A stretch of 64,000 nucleotides of DNA from Pseudomonas vancouverensis. Its GTDB lineage: Bacteria; Pseudomonadota; Gammaproteobacteria; Pseudomonadales; Pseudomonadaceae. The notes beneath the pieces were generated by a model that was not told where the DNA came from, did no database searches, and saw nothing but the letters and a program-made list of their open reading frames with translations. Below are positions 18,095-27,645 of the stretch, piece by piece. The translations under genes were made by a program, and so were the position numbers. Numbering within the stretch: the stretch's first letter is position 1; each line of letters begins with the position of its first letter. The DNA is taken from positions 434,001 through 498,000 of the forward strand of contig NZ_RRZK01000032.1 of NCBI RefSeq assembly GCF_004348895.1, written 5' to 3'.

Positions 18095-20412
18095 GCTCGT
18101 TACCGAATGATTTCGCCCTGAGCAACCTCAGTCGTAGAGGTTTCCTGAAGGGTGTTGGCGCCACGGGTGCCTTGGTGCTGGCGGCGAGTTGGGGCTGGCA
18201 AGATGCATTTGCCGAAGAAAAGGAGAAAAAATTCGGCGCCGATGGCATGCCCAATGGCTGGGTCGATGATCCCAAGGTGTACGTCAGCATTGCTGCCGAT
18301 GGCACGGTGACGGTGATCTGCAACCGCTCGGAAATGGGCCAGGGCGTGCGTACCAGTCTGACCATGGTGGTGGCTGATGAACTGGAAGCCGACTGGGCGA
18401 TGGTCAAAGTGCGCCAGGCGCCGGGCGACGAAGTGCGCTTTGGCAATCAGGACACCGACGGATCGCGCAGCATGCGCCAATGGTACGAACCGATGCGCCG
18501 CTGTGGAGCGGCAGCGCGGGCCATGCTGGAACAGGCCGCGGCTGACCAGTGGAAAGTCTCGGTAGGCGAGTGCCATGCGCAACTGCATAAAGTCGTGCAC
18601 AAACCCTCGGGCAGGGAACTGGGCTACGGAGCGCTTGCCGCGGCTGCCAGCGCGCTGGCGGTACCGGCACGGGACAGCCTCAGGCTTAAGCAACCGTCGG
18701 AATTCCGTTACATCGGCAAGGAAGGTACCCGGGCCATCGACGGTGACGACATCGTCAACGGCCGCGCCGTGTACGGTGCTGATGTGCATCTGGATGGCAT
18801 GCTGTACGCCACCATCGCGCGGCCGACCGTGTACGGTGGCACGGTGAAAAGCTTTGATGCCAGTGCGGCCATGAAAGTCCCGGGGGTGGTCAAGGTCGTG
18901 CAGATCGAAAGCCGTCCGTTGCCTTCGGAGTTTCAGCCTTTGGGCGGGATTGCCGTGGTGGCGAGCAATACCTGGGCGGCGATCAAGGGGCGCGAGGCCC
19001 TGAAAATCGAATGGGATGACGGTCCCAACGCCAGTTACGATTCGATTGCCTATCGCAAGGAACTGGAAGCCGCCTCGCTCAAACCCGGCAAGGTCGTGCG
19101 CAACACCGGCAACATTGACGAAGCCATGGGCAGCGCCGACAGCACACTGGAGGCGTCCTATTACTTGCCGCACTTGTCCCAGTCGCCGATGGAGCCGATG
19201 GTCGCCATCGCCCGTTTCAAGGATGGTGTCTGTGAAGCCTGGGGACCGAGTCAGGCGCCTCAGGTCACCCGTGAACGGATCGCTGAACGTCTCGGCCTGC
19301 CGTTCGACAACGTGACCTTCAACGTTACCCTGCTGGGCGGCGGTTTCGGCCGCAAGTCCAAGCCCGACTTCATTATCGAGTCGGCCATTCTCGCCAAGGA
19401 ATTCCCCGGCAAAGCGGTGCGGGTGCAATGGACCCGTGAAGACGACATCCACTGTTCCTACTTCCATACCGTGTCGGCGGAATACCTCAAGGCCGGCCTG
19501 AACAAGGATGGCTTGCCGTCCGGCTGGTTGCACCGCACGGTGGCGCCGAGCATCACCGCACTGTTCGCGCCGGGCATGAACCACGAAGCCGCCTTCGAGC
19601 TGGGCATGGGCTTCACCAACATGGCCTATGCGATACCCAACATTCGCCTGGAAAACCCCGAAGCCACGGTGCACACGCGGGTCGGTTGGTATCGTTCGGT
19701 GTCGAACATCCCCCATGGTTTCGCGATCCAGAGCTTTGTCGATGAGCTGGCCCACAAGGCTGGAGTCGACCCGCTCAAGTATCAGATCAAACTGCTCGGC
19801 CCGGACCGCCAGATCGATCCGCGCACCTTGAGTGAAGAGTGGAACTACGGCGAATCCCCCGAGCGCTATCCCATCGATACGGCACGCTTGCGTACGGTGC
19901 TGGAGACCGCCGCCAAAGCCGCCGGATGGGGGCGCGAGCTGCCCAAGGGCCGCGGCCTAGGCCTGGCGGTGCACTACAGCTTCGTGACTTACGTGGCGGC
20001 GGTGATCGAAGTGGAGGTCAAGGACGACGGTACGCTGATCGTGCACAAGGCGGATATAGCCGTCGACTGCGGGCCGCAGATCAACCCCGAGCGGATTCGC
20101 GCACAGTTCGAAGGTGCCTGCGTCATGGGCCTGGGCAACGCGGTATGGGGTGAAATCAGCTTCAAGGACGGCAAGGTCCAGCAGGACAACTTCCACATGT
20201 ACGAGGTGGCGCGCATGTCGCTGGCACCGAAAGAGGTCGCCGTGCACCTGGTAACGCCACCGGGCAATGTGCCCTTGGGCGGTGTCGGTGAACCGGGTGT
20301 GCCGCCGATTGCGCCGGCGTTGTGCAATGCCATTTTTGCGGCAACTGGCCAGCGCATCCGCAGTCTGCCGGTGCGTTATCAGTTGTCCGGCTGGCAGAAG
20401 GCGAGCGCCTGA
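18091..20412 (+). CDS. Molybdopterin-binding hydroxylase large subunit, Tat-exported (IorB-like)
   Basis: 773-aa xanthine-oxidase-family subunit that would hydroxylate an N-heterocycle or aldehyde at a Mo centre. A twin-arginine signal (LSRRGFLKG, R15/R16, then a hydrophobic stretch to about 40) shows export in folded form to the periplasm, together with the Fe-S partner. Mo-cofactor motifs include GGGFGRK and the C-terminal GVGEPGVPP region with the active-site Glu. ATG 18091 has GGAGG upstream. No cytochrome c subunit is encoded here, so the electron acceptor is unclear. Confidence 0.9.
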   Translation: MSSLPNDFALSNLSRRGFLKGVGATGALVLAASWGWQDAFAEEKEKKFGADGMPNGWVDDPKVYVSIAADGTVTVICNRSEMGQGVRTSLTMVVADELEADWAMVKVRQAPGDEVRFGNQDTDGSRSMRQWYEPMRRCGAAARAMLEQAAADQWKVSVGECHAQLHKVVHKPSGRELGYGALAAAASALAVPARDSLRLKQPSEFRYIGKEGTRAIDGDDIVNGRAVYGADVHLDGMLYATIARPTVYGGTVKSFDASAAMKVPGVVKVVQIESRPLPSEFQPLGGIAVVASNTWAAIKGREALKIEWDDGPNASYDSIAYRKELEAASLKPGKVVRNTGNIDEAMGSADSTLEASYYLPHLSQSPMEPMVAIARFKDGVCEAWGPSQAPQVTRERIAERLGLPFDNVTFNVTLLGGGFGRKSKPDFIIESAILAKEFPGKAVRVQWTREDDIHCSYFHTVSAEYLKAGLNKDGLPSGWLHRTVAPSITALFAPGMNHEAAFELGMGFTNMAYAIPNIRLENPEATVHTRVGWYRSVSNIPHGFAIQSFVDELAHKAGVDPLKYQIKLLGPDRQIDPRTLSEEWNYGESPERYPIDTARLRTVLETAAKAAGWGRELPKGRGLGLAVHYSFVTYVAAVIEVEVKDDGTLIVHKADIAVDCGPQINPERIRAQFEGACVMGLGNAVWGEISFKDGKVQQDNFHMYEVARMSLAPKEVAVHLVTPPGNVPLGGVGEPGVPPIAPALCNAIFAATGQRIRSLPVRYQLSGWQKASA

Positions 20413-21395
20413 TGGACAGCGCGGACCTCAACGTCCTGCGCAGCGTCCTGCAATGGCGTCTCGCGGGGCAGCGGGTGATGCTGTACAGCGTGGTCGAAAC
20501 CTGGGGCACCGCGCCTCGCGCGCCCGGGGCCATGCTGGCCTTGCGCGAAGACGGCGTGGTGATTGGTTCCGTCTCGGGCGGCTGCGTGGAGGATGACTTG
20601 ATTGCGCGCCTGCACGATGGCCGCATTCCGCCTGATGGGCCGCCCGTGCAGTTGATCACTTATGGCGTGACCCGCGATGAGGCCGCGCGTTTCGGCCTGC
20701 CTTGTGGCGGAACCCTGCGGTTGACCGAGGAGCGCGTAGACGATGCGGCGTGGGTCGCTGATCTGCTGTCGCGCTGCGAAGCGCATGAAATTATCGCCCG
20801 TGAGTTAAACCTCGCAACCGGCGAGGTGATTCTGCGCAGCGCCACAAAGGCCGATGTGCTGACATTCGATGGGCAGACGTTGCGGGCCATTTACGGTCCG
20901 CGCTGGCGATTGCTGTTGATCGGAGCCGGGCAGCTGTCGCGCTATGTGGCGGAAATGGCCCGCCTGCTGGATTTTGAAGTGCTGATCTGCGATCCGCGAA
21001 CTGAGTTCGTCTACGGCTGGGAAGAGCAGCACGGACGTTTTGTGTCGGGGATGCCCGATGAAGCCGTGTTGAGCATTCAGACCGATGAGCGTACGGCCAT
21101 CGTCGCCCTGACCCATGACCCGCGCCTGGACGACATGGCATTGCTCACGGCACTGGACTCCAGAGCGTTTTACGTCGGCGCGCTGGGTTCGCGGGTCAAC
21201 AGCCGCAAGCGTCGGGAGAATCTGGCCCTGCTGGGTTTGTCACAGCAGGCGATTGATCGTTTGCATGGGCCTATCGGATTGCATATCGGTAGTCATAATC
21301 CCGCAGAAATTGCCTTGTCGTTGATGGCCGAGATCGTCGCTATCAAGAATGGTGTCGAGTTGAAGCAGAAGAAACCCTCGAAGGAGCAGGCATGA
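20412..21395 (+). CDS. XdhC-family molybdenum cofactor chaperone
   Basis: 327-aa protein with an N-terminal XdhC/CoxI domain (about 10-80, including GSVSGGCVE) and a C-terminal Rossmann-like domain (GAGQLSRYVA near 178). XdhC proteins bind the Mo cofactor, help sulfurate it and insert it into xanthine-oxidase-family enzymes. The ATG shares a base with the upstream stop, so it is coupled to the hydroxylase genes. Confidence 0.92.
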   Translation: MDSADLNVLRSVLQWRLAGQRVMLYSVVETWGTAPRAPGAMLALREDGVVIGSVSGGCVEDDLIARLHDGRIPPDGPPVQLITYGVTRDEAARFGLPCGGTLRLTEERVDDAAWVADLLSRCEAHEIIARELNLATGEVILRSATKADVLTFDGQTLRAIYGPRWRLLLIGAGQLSRYVAEMARLLDFEVLICDPRTEFVYGWEEQHGRFVSGMPDEAVLSIQTDERTAIVALTHDPRLDDMALLTALDSRAFYVGALGSRVNSRKRRENLALLGLSQQAIDRLHGPIGLHIGSHNPAEIALSLMAEIVAIKNGVELKQKKPSKEQA

Positions 21396-21988
21396 AGGAG
21401 TCCATCGGCGTCGTTGTATTGGCGGCGGGGCGGGGCAGTCGTTTTCGTGAGGTTGCGGGCGACGACAAGGACAAGTTACTGGCTGACTGTACTGGCCGCG
21501 ATGGGACCGTTCGATCGGTCATCGAACATACACTGGCCAATCTGCCGGCCGCCCTGGACCAGCGCGTGCTGGTGACGACCGCTGACCGTCTGCAGGTCAT
21601 TCGTCTGGCCCAAGCGTATGGTTGCGAGATTGTGCTGATTGAATCGACCGGAATGGGCGACAGCATCTGCGCCGGTGTCACGGCCTGTGCGCAGCTTGAT
21701 GGCTGGCTGATGGTGCTGGGTGATATGCCGTTTATTTCGCCGTCCAGTATTGAACAGGTGGTGGCAGGCATTACTGAGGATTGCATCAGCGTACCTGTGC
21801 AGAACGGTGATTTTGGTCATCCGGTCGGGTTTGGCCGCAACTTTGCAACAGGGTTGAAGGCTTTATCGGGAGATCGTGGGGCGAAGCCGTTGTTTTCGCA
21901 GGGGCGGGTGGTTGAAGTCGCCGTGGAGGATCCAGGCGTGTTGTGGGATGTGGATGTGCCGCAGGCATTGAGTTTCAGTATCGTCTGA
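21392..21988 (+). CDS. Molybdenum cofactor cytidylyltransferase, MocA-like
   Basis: 198-aa nucleotidyltransferase with the N-terminal VVLAAGRGSRF loop and the LGDMPF metal-binding motif. MocA converts Mo-molybdopterin to the cytosine dinucleotide form used by xanthine-oxidase-family enzymes, which fits its place after the hydroxylase and XdhC genes (4-nt overlap). MobA (GMP transfer) is the less likely alternative. Confidence 0.88.
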   Translation: MKESIGVVVLAAGRGSRFREVAGDDKDKLLADCTGRDGTVRSVIEHTLANLPAALDQRVLVTTADRLQVIRLAQAYGCEIVLIESTGMGDSICAGVTACAQLDGWLMVLGDMPFISPSSIEQVVAGITEDCISVPVQNGDFGHPVGFGRNFATGLKALSGDRGAKPLFSQGRVVEVAVEDPGVLWDVDVPQALSFSIV

Positions 21989-22042
21989 CTGCTCTGAGCA
22001 GGTCTGATCTCTTGTGGGATCGGCGTGGATTCACAGGTATAA

Positions 22043-22078
22043 AAAAAGCCCCGCCTGGATCACCAGGCGGGGCTTTTT
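22043..22078. terminator. Bidirectional terminator between mocA-like gene and rne
   Basis: A 16-bp stem, AAAAAGCCCCGCCTGG/CCAGGCGGGGCTTTTT, with a 4-nt loop between converging genes. Confidence 0.95.
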
Positions 22079-22092
22079 AGTGGCCGATGGAA

Positions 22093-25000
22093 TCAGACGA
22101 GAGGTTTAGGCTCGTGTTCTTTTTCCAGGGCTTGCTCGTGTTGCTGTACCGCTTCCTGAACGGAGCGTGGTGCTTCTTCGATAACCGATTCAACAACCAC
22201 TTCAGCTGCAGGAGCAGGTTCGGCAGCTACAACCGTTTCAACCGAAGCCGCAGCGGCAGCCAGTTCGGCTTCCTTCTGCAGGCGCTCTTCTTCACGCTTG
22301 CGACGACGCACTTCACGTGGGTCGTTAGGGGCGCGACCGCTTGGCGTCAGGGCGCTGACAGGCGCCGCTTCAACCACCGGTGCAGCAGGCGCAGGTGCCG
22401 GTGCAGCAACCGGTGCTTCAACCACTGGCGCTTCAACGACAGGCGTCGGAGCAGGTTCAGCCGCTGCAACCACTGGCTCGGAGACCATGGCTTCAGCCAC
22501 TGGCGCTTCAACGACCGGCGCTGGAGTTTCAGCAACGGCTGGCTCGGCAACCCAGTTGAACGCGGTTTGCTCTTCGCGAACCTCACGAACGGTTTCAGTC
22601 ACGGACTCAACCACGGCTTCTGCCGCAGCAGGTGCTTCAACCACTGGCGCTGGCTCGACCACCGCTTCAGCCACAGTTTGTGCCTGAGGTGCCGGGGCGA
22701 TTTCGACTTCCGGTGCAGCAACTACTTCCACTGGAGTGGTCGATTCGACCACTGGCGCTTCAACCGGAGCAGCTTCCAGTGCCGCAGTGGCACGTTCGGC
22801 TTGCTCATTGGCCTGGGCTTCAGCCGGTGCGCTGATTACAGTGCTGGCAACGGCAGCAGTCACAGCCAGGCCAGCAGCCAGTTCGGCGGTGGTCGGTGCT
22901 TCAGCGTTTTCGCCAGACTCGGACTCTTCCGAACCTTCGATCACGTTGCCGTTGGCGTCACGCTGACGCTCACGACGGTTGCTGCGACGACGCTGACCAC
23001 GGGAACGGCGGCGTGGGCGGTCGCCTTCGGCGCCTTCCTGACCTTCTTCCTGCAGTTGCTCTTCGTTGCTGGTCAGTTCTTCTTCAGCCGCTGCAGCAGC
23101 GGCTTGTTCGGCACGTGGCTGACGCTCTTCACGCGGTGGGCGCGGCGCGCGCTCTTCGCGTGGCTGGCGAGCTGGACGCTCTTCAGTGGTTGCGGCAGCA
23201 GCGGCAGCGGCGGCTACCGGAGCGGCATCCAGAGGCTCACGCAGTTCACGCACGCGTTCTTCACGCTCGCCACGAGGCTTGCGGTCTTCACGCGGGGCGC
23301 GCGGGGCACGTTCTTCACGCGGTGCGCGTGGTGCACGTTCTTCGCGGGCGACTGCTGGGGTTTCTTCGCGGGTCTCGCGAGGCTCGCGGACTTCACGTGG
23401 CTGACGCTCTTCACGCGGCTCGCGTGGTGCGCGTTCCTCACGCGGTGCACGCTCTTCACGTGGCTTGCGCTCTTCATCGCGGCGACCGTTACGGTTGCGG
23501 CTCTGCTGACGACCGTTGCGGCGCTCTTCGTTGCGCGCTGGACGCTCGGTGGTGGCAGGCTTTTCAACCACAACCGGTGCAACAGGCTCTTCCTTGCTGG
23601 CGAACAGGCTGACCAGCGACTTCACCAGGCCCTTGAACAGGCTTGGCTCTGGCGCGGCGGCCGGTGCGGCAACCGGAGCGGCGACTTCGGTCGGAACCGG
23701 AGCGTTGGCGCGAGCAGGTGCAGTCTTGACCGCAGCTTCCTGGCGAACCAGGGTGCGGGTCGCAGCGGCTGGCTGGACTTCTTCCACTTCGGCAGCGGCA
23801 GCGGCGATTTCGTAGCTGGACTGGTTGGTGGCCGCTTCCGGGCTGTCGTCACGCAGACGCTGCACTTCGAAGTGTGGGGTTTCGAGGTGATCGTTCGGCA
23901 GGATGACGATGCGGGCGCGGGTGCGCAGTTCGATCTTGGTGATCGAGTTGCGTTTTTCGTTGAGCAGGAACGCAGCGACCGGGATCGGCACTTGTGCACG
24001 AACTTCGGCGGTGCGGTCTTTCAGGGCTTCTTCTTCGATCAGGCGCAGGATCGCCAGGGACAGCGATTCAACGTCACGGATGATGCCGGTGCCGTTGCAA
24101 CGCGGGCAGACGATGCCGCTGCTTTCGCCCAGGGACGGGCGCAGGCGCTGACGGGACATTTCCAGCAGGCCGAAGCGCGAGATGCGACCGACTTGCACAC
24201 GGGCGCGGTCGGCTTCCAGGCATTCGCGGACTTTTTCTTCCACGGCGCGCTGGTTCTTGGCAGGGGTCATGTCGATGAAGTCGATGACGATCAGGCCGCC
24301 GATGTCGCGCAGGCGCAACTGACGGGCGATCTCTTCGGCCGCTTCAAGGTTGGTCTGCAGCGCGGTTTCTTCGATGTCGCTGCCTTTGGTCGCACGCGCC
24401 GAGTTGATGTCGATGGACACCAGGGCTTCGGTCGGGTCGATCACGATGGAGCCGCCGGAAGGCAGTTCGACGACGCGCTGGAAAGCGGTTTCGATCTGGC
24501 TTTCGATCTGGAAACGGTTGAACAGCGGAACGCTGTCTTCGTACAGCTTGATCTTGCTGGCGTACTGCGGCATCACCTGGCGGATGAAGGTCAGGGCTTC
24601 GTCCTGGGCTTCAACGCTGTCGATCAGCACTTCGCCGATGTCCTGGCGCAGGTAATCGCGGATAGCGCGGATGATCACGTTGCTTTCCTGGTAGATCAGG
24701 AATGGCGCGGCGCGATCCAGCGAGGCTTCCTTGATGGCGGTCCACAGTTGCAGCAGGTAGTCGAGGTCCCACTGCATTTCTTCGCTGCTGCGGCCCAGGC
24801 CGGCAGTGCGCACGATCAGGCCCATGTCGGCTGGGGCTACCAGGCCGTTCAGGGCTTCACGCAGTTCGTTGCGCTCTTCGCCTTCGATACGACGCGAGAT
24901 GCCACCCGCACGCGGGTTGTTCGGCATCAGCACCAGGTAACGACCGGCCAGGCTGATGAAGGTGGTCAGGGCGGCGCCCTTGTTGCCACGTTCTTCTTTT

Positions 25001-25308
25001 TCGACCTGAACGATGACTTCCTGGCCTTCGCTCAGGACGTCCTTGATGTTGACGCGGCCTTCGGGGGCTTTCTTGAAGTATTCGCGGGAGATTTCTTTGA
25101 GGGGCAGGAAGCCGTGGCGCTCGGAGCCGAAATCGACAAAGGCAGCCTCAAGGCTTGGTTCGATGCGAGTAATCCGGCCTTTATAGATGTTGGCCTTCTT
25201 CTGCTCGCGTGCACCGGATTCGATGTCCAGGTCGTAGAGGCGTTGGCCATCTACCAGTGCAACACGCAACTCTTCGGGTTGAGTTGCGTTAATCAGCATT
25301 CTTTTCAT
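22093..25308 (-). CDS. rne: Ribonuclease E
   Basis: 1071-aa endoribonuclease and degradosome scaffold. The N-terminal catalytic half contains the S1 domain (about 37-120), 5'-sensor and DNase I-like regions with the conserved SIDINSAR and DFIDM motifs, and the zinc link CPRCNGTG. The C-terminal half (after about 520) is low-complexity: arginine/glutamate-rich RNA-binding stretches, then Ala/Pro/Val/Glu-rich repeats, as in other pseudomonads. I start it at ATG 25308 (MKRMLINAT) as in known RNase E; only a weak ribosome site is present. A long 5' UTR suggests autoregulation. Confidence 0.96.
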   Translation of the reverse strand: MKRMLINATQPEELRVALVDGQRLYDLDIESGAREQKKANIYKGRITRIEPSLEAAFVDFGSERHGFLPLKEISREYFKKAPEGRVNIKDVLSEGQEVIVQVEKEERGNKGAALTTFISLAGRYLVLMPNNPRAGGISRRIEGEERNELREALNGLVAPADMGLIVRTAGLGRSSEEMQWDLDYLLQLWTAIKEASLDRAAPFLIYQESNVIIRAIRDYLRQDIGEVLIDSVEAQDEALTFIRQVMPQYASKIKLYEDSVPLFNRFQIESQIETAFQRVVELPSGGSIVIDPTEALVSIDINSARATKGSDIEETALQTNLEAAEEIARQLRLRDIGGLIVIDFIDMTPAKNQRAVEEKVRECLEADRARVQVGRISRFGLLEMSRQRLRPSLGESSGIVCPRCNGTGIIRDVESLSLAILRLIEEEALKDRTAEVRAQVPIPVAAFLLNEKRNSITKIELRTRARIVILPNDHLETPHFEVQRLRDDSPEAATNQSSYEIAAAAAEVEEVQPAAATRTLVRQEAAVKTAPARANAPVPTEVAAPVAAPAAAPEPSLFKGLVKSLVSLFASKEEPVAPVVVEKPATTERPARNEERRNGRQQSRNRNGRRDEERKPREERAPREERAPREPREERQPREVREPRETREETPAVAREERAPRAPREERAPRAPREDRKPRGEREERVRELREPLDAAPVAAAAAAAATTEERPARQPREERAPRPPREERQPRAEQAAAAAAEEELTSNEEQLQEEGQEGAEGDRPRRRSRGQRRRSNRRERQRDANGNVIEGSEESESGENAEAPTTAELAAGLAVTAAVASTVISAPAEAQANEQAERATAALEAAPVEAPVVESTTPVEVVAAPEVEIAPAPQAQTVAEAVVEPAPVVEAPAAAEAVVESVTETVREVREEQTAFNWVAEPAVAETPAPVVEAPVAEAMVSEPVVAAAEPAPTPVVEAPVVEAPVAAPAPAPAAPVVEAAPVSALTPSGRAPNDPREVRRRKREEERLQKEAELAAAAASVETVVAAEPAPAAEVVVESVIEEAPRSVQEAVQQHEQALEKEHEPKPLV

Positions 25309-25748
25309 GTAGTACCGTCGGTTTCCGGGCTGCCGGAAACGGCGTTCGGCACACACGACTTCTCACGGTCGGTGTCAGGTGCGTCGGGAGTGGTTGGCCA
25401 TTCCCGTGTCCAGCGAAGTCGGGCCAATGTGGGCCGTTATCGCGACGTACGCGTCCTGCTTGCTGTGGCTACTTAAGCACTCAGTCAGGAGGAGGAATCA
25501 ACCAGCGGCTGTGGACGAGATGAAGCGTCTTGATAAAGCCTATTGCTACACAGTCCAGCGGTTGTGCATCTCCACCCTACACGTATCCCTGATAATTCGG
25601 GTGCTGCCGCGCGCAGAATCCGCAGCGGGTTGGCATTTACCGTGAGCTCCGAAAGGGGAAGTCACGCATCATGGCTAATTTAGGCGTTGTTTCCGAAGCT
25701 TTCGCTCGGGGTCATTTGCAGCTGACTGCACTTTGTGAACTGGCCGTG
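25309..25748 (-). promoter_or_regulatory. Long 5' UTR of rne (candidate rne-II-type leader)
   Basis: About 440 nt without a credible gene precede rne. A perfect 8-bp hairpin, GTTTCCGG-GCTG-CCGGAAAC (25321-25340), sits 12 nt before the start codon. Pseudomonad rne genes are known to carry a structured leader called rne-II; I infer that this is it but could not fold or align it. A possible promoter lies at its far end: TTGACT (25768-25773) and TATATT (25749-25754), with a short 13-bp gap, so the pairing is doubtful. Confidence 0.5.
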
Positions 25749-26009
25749 AATATAGGCTCGAAAAACGAGTCAAAACTCTGTTTTGCGGCTTGATTCAGGC
25801 CTCATGTCACCTGCGCTTGTTACAGCTGAAAACTCCACCGTTACGTAGCGAAAGCCCCGTAGGACGGCCTCGCGTCCTGGTGAATTGCGTTGGTCAGGGC
25901 CGGTTTTTGACCGTTACTCCGCTGTCCAGGCCGCTTTTGGCGGCGTTCGCGACTATAGCAGCAATGATTAAGTGCTTCAATTCCATAAAAAATTGTTATC
26001 ATCCGCGCC
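25749..26009. other. Divergent control region between rne and rluC
   Basis: Contains the putative rne promoter and, on the plus strand, a TATCAT -10 candidate (25997-26002) only 8 nt before the rluC start codon, implying a very short or absent rluC leader. The -35 is weak. A CTCG-AAAAA-CGAG inverted repeat (25757-25769) lies between the rne promoter elements. Confidence 0.4.
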
Positions 26010-26972
26010 ATGACGACGACTACCCCCCCGACTCCAGGCGTACAACTGCTTGAGGTCTCGCCGGAATATGCCGGCCAACGCATAGACAATTTCCTCCTCG
26101 CCCGGCTCAAAGGCGTGCCCAAGACCTTGATTTACCGCATTTTGCGTAAAGGCGAAGTGCGCGTGAACAAAGGCCGGATCAAGCCCGAATACAAGCTGCA
26201 GGCCGGCGATATCGTGCGCGTGCCGCCGGTTCGCGTGCCTGAGCGTGACGAGCCGGTGCCGCTGGCACAAGGCCTCCTTCAGCGCCTCGAAGCGTCGATC
26301 GTGTATGAAGACAAGGCGCTGATCGTGATCAACAAGCCTTGCGGTATCGCCGTTCATGGCGGTAGCGGCTTGAATTACGGCGTGATCGAAGCCTTTCGTC
26401 AGTTGCGTCCCGATTGCAAGGAGCTGGAACTGGTTCACCGCCTCGACCGTGACACCTCCGGCCTGCTGATGATCGCCAAGAAGCGCAGCATGCTGCGCCA
26501 CCTTCACTCGGCCTTGCGCGGCGATGGCGTCGACAAGCGCTACATGGCGCTGGTTCGCGGCAATTGGGCGTCCTCGATCAAGCAGGTGCGAGCGGCGCTC
26601 GGCAAGAGCAATCTGCGCTCCGGTGAGCGCATGGTCGAGGTCGATGAGGAGGAGGGCAAGGAGTCGGTGACCGTGTTCAAGGTCCTGCGCCGTTTCGGCG
26701 ACTTTGCCACCCTGGTCGAAGCCAAGCCGATCACCGGCCGGACCCACCAGATTCGTGTCCACACCTTGCACGCCGGTCACTGCATTGCCGGTGATACCAA
26801 GTACGGCGATGACGATTTCAGCAAGGAAATTCGTGATCTGGGCGGCAAGCGCCTGTTCCTGCACGCCTACATGCTGACTGTGCCGCTGCCCGACGGCGGC
26901 GAACTGAAGTTGCAGGCTCCGGTCGACGAAATGTGGGCCAAGACCGTGGAGCGATTGAGTGCGCCCATCTGA
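26010..26972 (+). CDS. rluC: 23S rRNA pseudouridine synthase RluC
   Basis: 320-aa enzyme that makes pseudouridines 955, 2504 and 2580 of 23S rRNA (E. coli numbering). N-terminal S4 RNA-binding domain (about 18-80, QRIDNFLLARLKGVPKTLIYRILRKGEVRVN region) and a catalytic domain with the HRLDRDTSG motif containing the catalytic Asp. Divergent from rne, the classical arrangement. Its end overlaps the next gene by 14 nt. Confidence 0.95.
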   Translation: MTTTTPPTPGVQLLEVSPEYAGQRIDNFLLARLKGVPKTLIYRILRKGEVRVNKGRIKPEYKLQAGDIVRVPPVRVPERDEPVPLAQGLLQRLEASIVYEDKALIVINKPCGIAVHGGSGLNYGVIEAFRQLRPDCKELELVHRLDRDTSGLLMIAKKRSMLRHLHSALRGDGVDKRYMALVRGNWASSIKQVRAALGKSNLRSGERMVEVDEEEGKESVTVFKVLRRFGDFATLVEAKPITGRTHQIRVHTLHAGHCIAGDTKYGDDDFSKEIRDLGGKRLFLHAYMLTVPLPDGGELKLQAPVDEMWAKTVERLSAPI

Positions 26973-27621
26973 TTACAAACTGCTGATTTTCGATTGGGAC
27001 GGCACCCTGGCCGATTCCATTGGTCGGATTGTCGAGGCGATGCACGTGGCCTCCGAGCGCTCCGGCTTTGCATTGCGCGATGATTTTGCCGTCAAAGGCA
27101 TCATTGGCCTGGGGCTGCCAGAGGCGATCCGTACCTTGTACCCCGAGATCACCGATCCAGAGCTGCTGGCGTTTCGTGATTTCTATGCCGAGCACTACAT
27201 CGCTGCCGAAGCGGTGCCTTCGCCGCTGTTCGAAGGAGTGCTCGAGTCAATGGAGGCGTTTCGTGCCGAGGGTTATCACCTGGCCGTAGCGACCGGCAAG
27301 GCGCGTCGGGGGCTTGATCGCGTATTGAAGGCCCATGGCTGGGAAAATTACTTCGATATCACCCGGGCGGCCGATGAAACGGCGAGCAAGCCTCATCCGC
27401 TGATGCTTGAGCAGATACTGGCGCACTGCGAAGTGCGTCCTGAGCAGGCGTTGATGGTGGGTGATTCGTCGTTTGATTTGCAGATGGCGCGCAATGCCGG
27501 CATGGGCTCGGTAGCGGTCAGTTATGGCGCGCAATCCATCGATGCGTTGAAGCTGTTCGGGCCGCAATTGTCCATCGATCATTTTTCAGAATTGCATGCC
27601 TGGCTGCGTCAGCGGGTTTAA
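26959..27621 (+). CDS. HAD-family phosphatase (phosphoglycolate-phosphatase-like)
   Basis: 220-aa HAD-IA hydrolase. Motif I is FDWDGTLADS, motif II lies around VATGK, and motifs III/IV are the Lys near TASKPHP and the VGDSSFD acidic pair. The GTG start at 26959 lies inside the rluC 3' end. Substrate cannot be told from sequence; a housekeeping phosphosugar role is plausible. Confidence 0.9.
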   Translation: MRPSDYKLLIFDWDGTLADSIGRIVEAMHVASERSGFALRDDFAVKGIIGLGLPEAIRTLYPEITDPELLAFRDFYAEHYIAAEAVPSPLFEGVLESMEAFRAEGYHLAVATGKARRGLDRVLKAHGWENYFDITRAADETASKPHPLMLEQILAHCEVRPEQALMVGDSSFDLQMARNAGMGSVAVSYGAQSIDALKLFGPQLSIDHFSELHAWLRQRV

Positions 27622-27645
27622 CCGGTTGTTTTTAGGGTGGATGGC

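Noticed and set aside
18100..19755. A 551-codon frame opposite the molybdenum hydroxylase large subunit
   Set aside because: His/Arg-rich shadow of a high-GC gene with no recognisable domain.
22087..25476. A 1129-codon open frame on the plus strand opposite rne
   Set aside because: It is the mirror of the rne coding bias (Phe/Gly/Arg-rich, no domain, no ribosome site); rne itself is unambiguous.
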